A stretch of DNA of 64,000 nucleotides from an uncultured Lachnospiraceae bacterium (GTDB taxonomy: Bacteria; Bacillota; Clostridia; Lachnospirales; Lachnospiraceae), in assembly GCA_934432595.1 (NCBI GenBank), contig CAKRYR010000002.1:138626-202625 (forward strand), read 5' to 3'. Below are positions 61,599 to 64,000 of the stretch, piece by piece. Positions within the stretch are counted from its first letter, which is position 1. The number at the start of each line of letters is the position of its first letter. The position numbers were made by a program, and so were the translations under genes. The notes under the pieces are model-generated. The model was not told the origin of the DNA. It saw nothing but the letters and a program-made list of their open reading frames with translations, and did not search any database.

Positions 61599-62624
61599 AT
61601 GGAAAAAGATATAACATTATTGGCAATAGAGTCATCATGTGATGAAACTGCAGCAGCAGTTGTAAGAAATGGTAAGGAAGTATTATCTAATGTTATTTCT
61701 TCACAAATTGAATTACATAAATTATATGGAGGGGTTGTTCCAGAGATAGCCTCAAGAAAACACATAGAGAATATAAATCAAGTTATAGATGAAGCCATGG
61801 AAGAAAGTGGTTTATCTTATGATGATATAGATGCTATAGCAGTTACATATGGACCAGGATTAGTTGGAGCTTTACTTGTGGGTGTTGCACAAGCTAAGGC
61901 TTTAAGTTATGCCTTAAATAAGCCTCTTGTAGGTGTTAATCATATTGAAGGTCATATATCAGCTAATTATATCGAGAATAAGGATTTAAAACCGCCATTT
62001 TTAGCTATGGTTATTTCTGGTGGACACACTCATTTAGTTATGGTTGAAGACTATGGTAAATATTCTATTATAGGTAAAACTAGAGATGATGCTGCCGGTG
62101 AAACATTTGACAAGGTTGCAAGGGCTATAGGATTAGGATATCCAGGAGGACCTAAAATAGATAAATTGGCAATGCAAGGTAATAGTAAGGCGATAGAATT
62201 CCCAAGAGCACATATTGAGGGTGCTCCATTTGACTTTAGTTTTAGTGGAGTGAAATCAGCAGTTCTTAATTATATTAATGTAGCTAAGATGAAAGATGAA
62301 AAAATATGTGTTGAGGATATTGCAGCATCATTTCAGGAAAGTGTTGTGGATGTGATTGTTTCACATACTATAATGGCTGCTAAGGAGTATAATGTAAAGA
62401 GTGTAGCATTAGCAGGTGGTGTTGCTGCAAATAGTGGTATAAGGGAAGGTATGAGAAAAGCATGTGATGAAAATGGGATAAATTTATATTATCCTTCTAT
62501 TGGGCTATGTACAGATAATGCAGCTATGATAGGAGCTGCAGGATATTATGAATATATTAATGGAATAAGACATGGTCTTGATTTAAATGCTATTCCAAAT
62601 CTTAAGATAGGAGAGAGAAGATAG
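61599..62624 (+). CDS. tsaD: tRNA t6A transferase TsaD
   Basis: 341 residues. It transfers the threonylcarbamoyl group to A37 of tRNA. LLAIESSCDETAAAVV at the N-terminus, the iron-binding VNHIEGH (about 107-113), VISGGHTHLV, the GETFDKVARAIGLGYPGG block and GGVAANSGIR are all present. The ATG at 61599 follows AAGGAGG; the frame is open back into the previous gene. It works with tsaB and tsaE 2.5 kb upstream. Confidence 0.97.
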   Translation: MEKDITLLAIESSCDETAAAVVRNGKEVLSNVISSQIELHKLYGGVVPEIASRKHIENINQVIDEAMEESGLSYDDIDAIAVTYGPGLVGALLVGVAQAKALSYALNKPLVGVNHIEGHISANYIENKDLKPPFLAMVISGGHTHLVMVEDYGKYSIIGKTRDDAAGETFDKVARAIGLGYPGGPKIDKLAMQGNSKAIEFPRAHIEGAPFDFSFSGVKSAVLNYINVAKMKDEKICVEDIAASFQESVVDVIVSHTIMAAKEYNVKSVALAGGVAANSGIREGMRKACDENGINLYYPSIGLCTDNAAMIGAAGYYEYINGIRHGLDLNAIPNLKIGERR

Positions 62625-63307
62625 TGGAAAATAAGGTTACGGCAATAGTTTTATCTGCAGGAATGGGGAAAAGAATGGGAACAGATAGACCTAAACAGTA
62701 TTTAATAGTTAATGAAAAGCCTATTTTATTTTATACTATTAAGGCATTTGAGGAAAGTAACGTAGATGATATTATAATAGTATGTGGAGAAAAAGACAAA
62801 GAGTATTGTACGAAGGAGATTGTACAATACTTTAATTTTAATAAAGTTAAAAAGGTTATAGCAGGGGGAAAAGAAAGATATAATTCTGTATATAATGCCC
62901 TAGAAGAAATAAATGATTGTGATTATGTTTTAATACATGATGGGGCACGACCTTGTATAAAACCTGAATTAATTAATTTGATGATAGATAGAGTGATTAC
63001 AGATAAGGCATGTATTATGGCAGTTCCAGTAAAAGATACAATTAAAATTGTATATGCTGGTGTGATAATAGATTCACCTGATAGAAGAGCTTTATGGCAA
63101 GCCCAGACACCACAAGCTTTTGAATTTGAAGGAATAAAGAAAGCATATAGAAGTGCAATTAAAGATGAAGAAAAGCAGATAACCGATGATGCAAAAGTCT
63201 GGAGTTTATATATGGGTGCTCCAGTTAAAATCGTTGAAGGTGAATATGAAAATATAAAAGTCACAACAAAATCAGACTTGGAAATAATTGTAAATTATTT
63301 GAAATAA
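62624..63307 (+). CDS. ispD: 2-C-methyl-D-erythritol 4-phosphate cytidylyltransferase
   Basis: 227 residues. Third step of the MEP isoprenoid route. AIVLSAGMGKRMGTDRPKQYL (residues 6-26) is the CTP-binding loop; HDGARPCI, ALWQAQTPQAF and the late TTKSDLEI are typical. The GTG start overlaps the tsaD stop by one base, so translation is coupled. Confidence 0.95.
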   Translation: MENKVTAIVLSAGMGKRMGTDRPKQYLIVNEKPILFYTIKAFEESNVDDIIIVCGEKDKEYCTKEIVQYFNFNKVKKVIAGGKERYNSVYNALEEINDCDYVLIHDGARPCIKPELINLMIDRVITDKACIMAVPVKDTIKIVYAGVIIDSPDRRALWQAQTPQAFEFEGIKKAYRSAIKDEEKQITDDAKVWSLYMGAPVKIVEGEYENIKVTTKSDLEIIVNYLK

Positions 63308-63358
63308 CATATTAAATGTGTAAAATATAAAAAAATTTAAAAAAGTGAAAAAAAGGGG

Positions 63359-63387
63359 TTGATTTTCTAACAACAAGTGAGTATAAT
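63359..63387 (+). promoter_or_regulatory. Promoter after ispD (TTGATT-17-TATAAT)
   Basis: TTGATT at 63359-63364 and TATAAT at 63382-63387, spacer 17. There is no coding frame downstream; it would read a ~150-nt structured stretch and then the tRNA genes. Confidence 0.6.
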
Positions 63388-63393
63388 GTAGTT

Positions 63394-63540
63394 CGTTGGC
63401 TCGTTAGAAATGGAAAAAGCTAACATATGATGAAGTGATTAAATGTTAAAAACATTTGGTTTGTATCGCCGGTGAGGAAAAGAGCAAAGAATGTTTTGAA
63501 ACATATATTTAACACTAAATTATTTATTAGAATAACTAAT
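63394..63540 (+). other. Possible leader or small RNA
   Basis: Non-coding stretch after the 63359 promoter with several stems: GTTAG/CTAAC, AAATGTT/AACATTT and AATGTTT/AAACAT. No known RNA family is recognised and no terminator is evident. Confidence 0.3.
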
Positions 63541-63551
63541 AAATAAAAGTA

Positions 63552-63580
63552 TTGACAAACATTTTTGAATTTGATATACT
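63552..63580 (+). promoter_or_regulatory. tRNA-Ser promoter (TTGACA-17-TATACT)
   Basis: TTGACA at 63552-63557, TATACT at 63575-63580, spacer 17, 15 bp before the first tRNA-Ser. Confidence 0.82.
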
Positions 63581-63595
63581 TAAAAAGCACTGTTT

Positions 63596-63681
63596 GGAGA
63601 GGTGTCCGAGTGGTTTAAGGAGCCGGTCTTGAAAACCGGTGACTCCGAAAGGGGCCGTGGGTTCGAATCCCACCTTCTCCG
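63596..63681 (+). tRNA. tRNA-Ser (TGA)
   Basis: 86 nt with a long variable arm. Acceptor GGAGAGG/CTTCTCC, anticodon stem CCGGT/ACCGG with TGA in the loop, T arm GTGGG TTCGAAT CCCAC, discriminator G. CCA is not encoded. Confidence 0.96.
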
Positions 63682-63708
63682 TTTAGACGAAAGTCTATTG
63701 CAACACTT

Positions 63709-63797
63709 GGAGAAGTACCCAAGTGGTTGAAGGGGCTCCCCTGGAAAGGGAGTAGATCGTTAATAGCGATGCGTGGGTTCAAATCCCACCTTCTCCG
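63709..63797 (+). tRNA. tRNA-Ser (GGA)
   Basis: 89 nt with a long variable arm. Acceptor GGAGAAG/CTTCTCC, anticodon stem CTCCC/GGGAG with GGA in the loop, T arm GTGGG TTCAAAT CCCAC, discriminator G. It is 27 bp after the first tRNA-Ser and shares its transcript. Confidence 0.96.
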
Positions 63798-63834
63798 TTG
63801 GACTTCAACAAGTGAAAACTTTTGAAAAAAGTTG

Positions 63835-64000
63835 TTGACAAGCTCTTGAAGATGTGATAAGATATAAAACGTCGCAAGAGAGAAAAGCCTTTAAACAAAA
63901 GGGTTTTGACGATTGTTAACTAAGATGAACATTGATAATTGAACAGTGAAACAACCTTGAAAATTCCTAAGAGAATAAGAAGATTTTGATTAATTGTTTC
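63835..64000 (+). promoter_or_regulatory. rRNA operon promoter and leader
   Basis: TTGACA (63835-63840)-17-TAAGAT (63858-63863), then a leader with the stem AAAGCCTTT/AAAGGGTTT and GAACAGTGAAACAACCTTG near the right edge, a sequence style common in Clostridia rRNA leaders and spacers. The 16S gene itself must begin past the edge, so the assignment rests on promoter and leader style. Confidence 0.65.

Overview
The window is AT-rich (about 30% G+C by eye) chromosomal DNA of a spore-forming Clostridia, most likely a Lachnospiraceae-type anaerobe. The evidence is the gene order pth-mfd-(foldase)-spoVT-hup-rqcP-yabP-yabQ-divIC-tRNA-spoIIE-tilS-hpt-ftsH, a small conserved protein before coaX, the hom/apgM-type/lysC group, and RF2 with its programmed frameshift. 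The genus cannot be told from this stretch. Most genes lie on the + strand, as expected for one replication arm, with housekeeping genes at both ends (fusA-tuf on the left, an rRNA operon promoter on the right).

Layout. 1-2700: end of the str operon (fusA 3' part, tuf). 2781-4955: VTT-domain membrane protein, pssA and psd (phosphatidylethanolamine synthesis). 5030-8506: lipoprotein, CPA2-type antiporter, TPR/MORN membrane protein. 8818-14094: pth, mfd, PpiC-type lipoprotein foldase. 14095-14788: gene-free, holding a candidate small RNA and a tandem-hairpin repeat. 14789-16276 (-): degenerate chemoreceptor-like membrane protein. 16477-25690: sporulation, division and translation cluster. 25704-29304: citrate synthase, small protein, coaX, dusB. 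29305-31366: poor region with a gene remnant, thioredoxin, a (ACAG)19 microsatellite and a frameshifted secreted-protein gene. 31503-33201 (-): ECF sigma factor and its probable anti-sigma partner. 33503-41439: asd, remnant of a DUF4143-type ATPase, second ftsH, uvrC, ridA, methyltransferase, CPBP protease. 41958-44943: SH3b-NlpC/P60 hydrolase, PilZ protein, DnaA-box cluster, hpf. 45015-46446: small membrane protein between two inverted palindromic repeat elements. 46600-54816: secA, prfB, cheW, hom, apgM-type enzyme, lysC. 54864-63307: small unknown gene (-), tex, then the t6A genes tsaE/tsaB/tsaD with rimI, rnz and ispD. 63308-64000: possible leader RNA, two tRNA-Ser genes, rRNA operon promoter and leader.

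Functional links: asd, hom, the apgM-type enzyme (proposed homoserine kinase) and lysC cover most of the aspartate-to-homoserine/threonine route. TsaB/D/E make t6A. mfd and uvrC are both nucleotide excision repair. hpf-secA-prfB is an order common in Firmicutes.

Regulation is readable: many genes have TTGNNN-17-TANNNT promoters and clear intrinsic terminators.

The least ordinary content is non-coding. It comprises (i) a family of ~265-bp palindromic, MITE-like elements with a shared GCTTTCGCTTCG core and matching ends, two of them inverted around a small membrane-protein gene; (ii) five DnaA-box-like sites within 101 bp, away from any dnaA gene; (iii) a candidate ~110-nt small RNA with CCCC-bearing loops; (iv) 85-bp tandem hairpins; and (v) a 19-copy tetranucleotide repeat.
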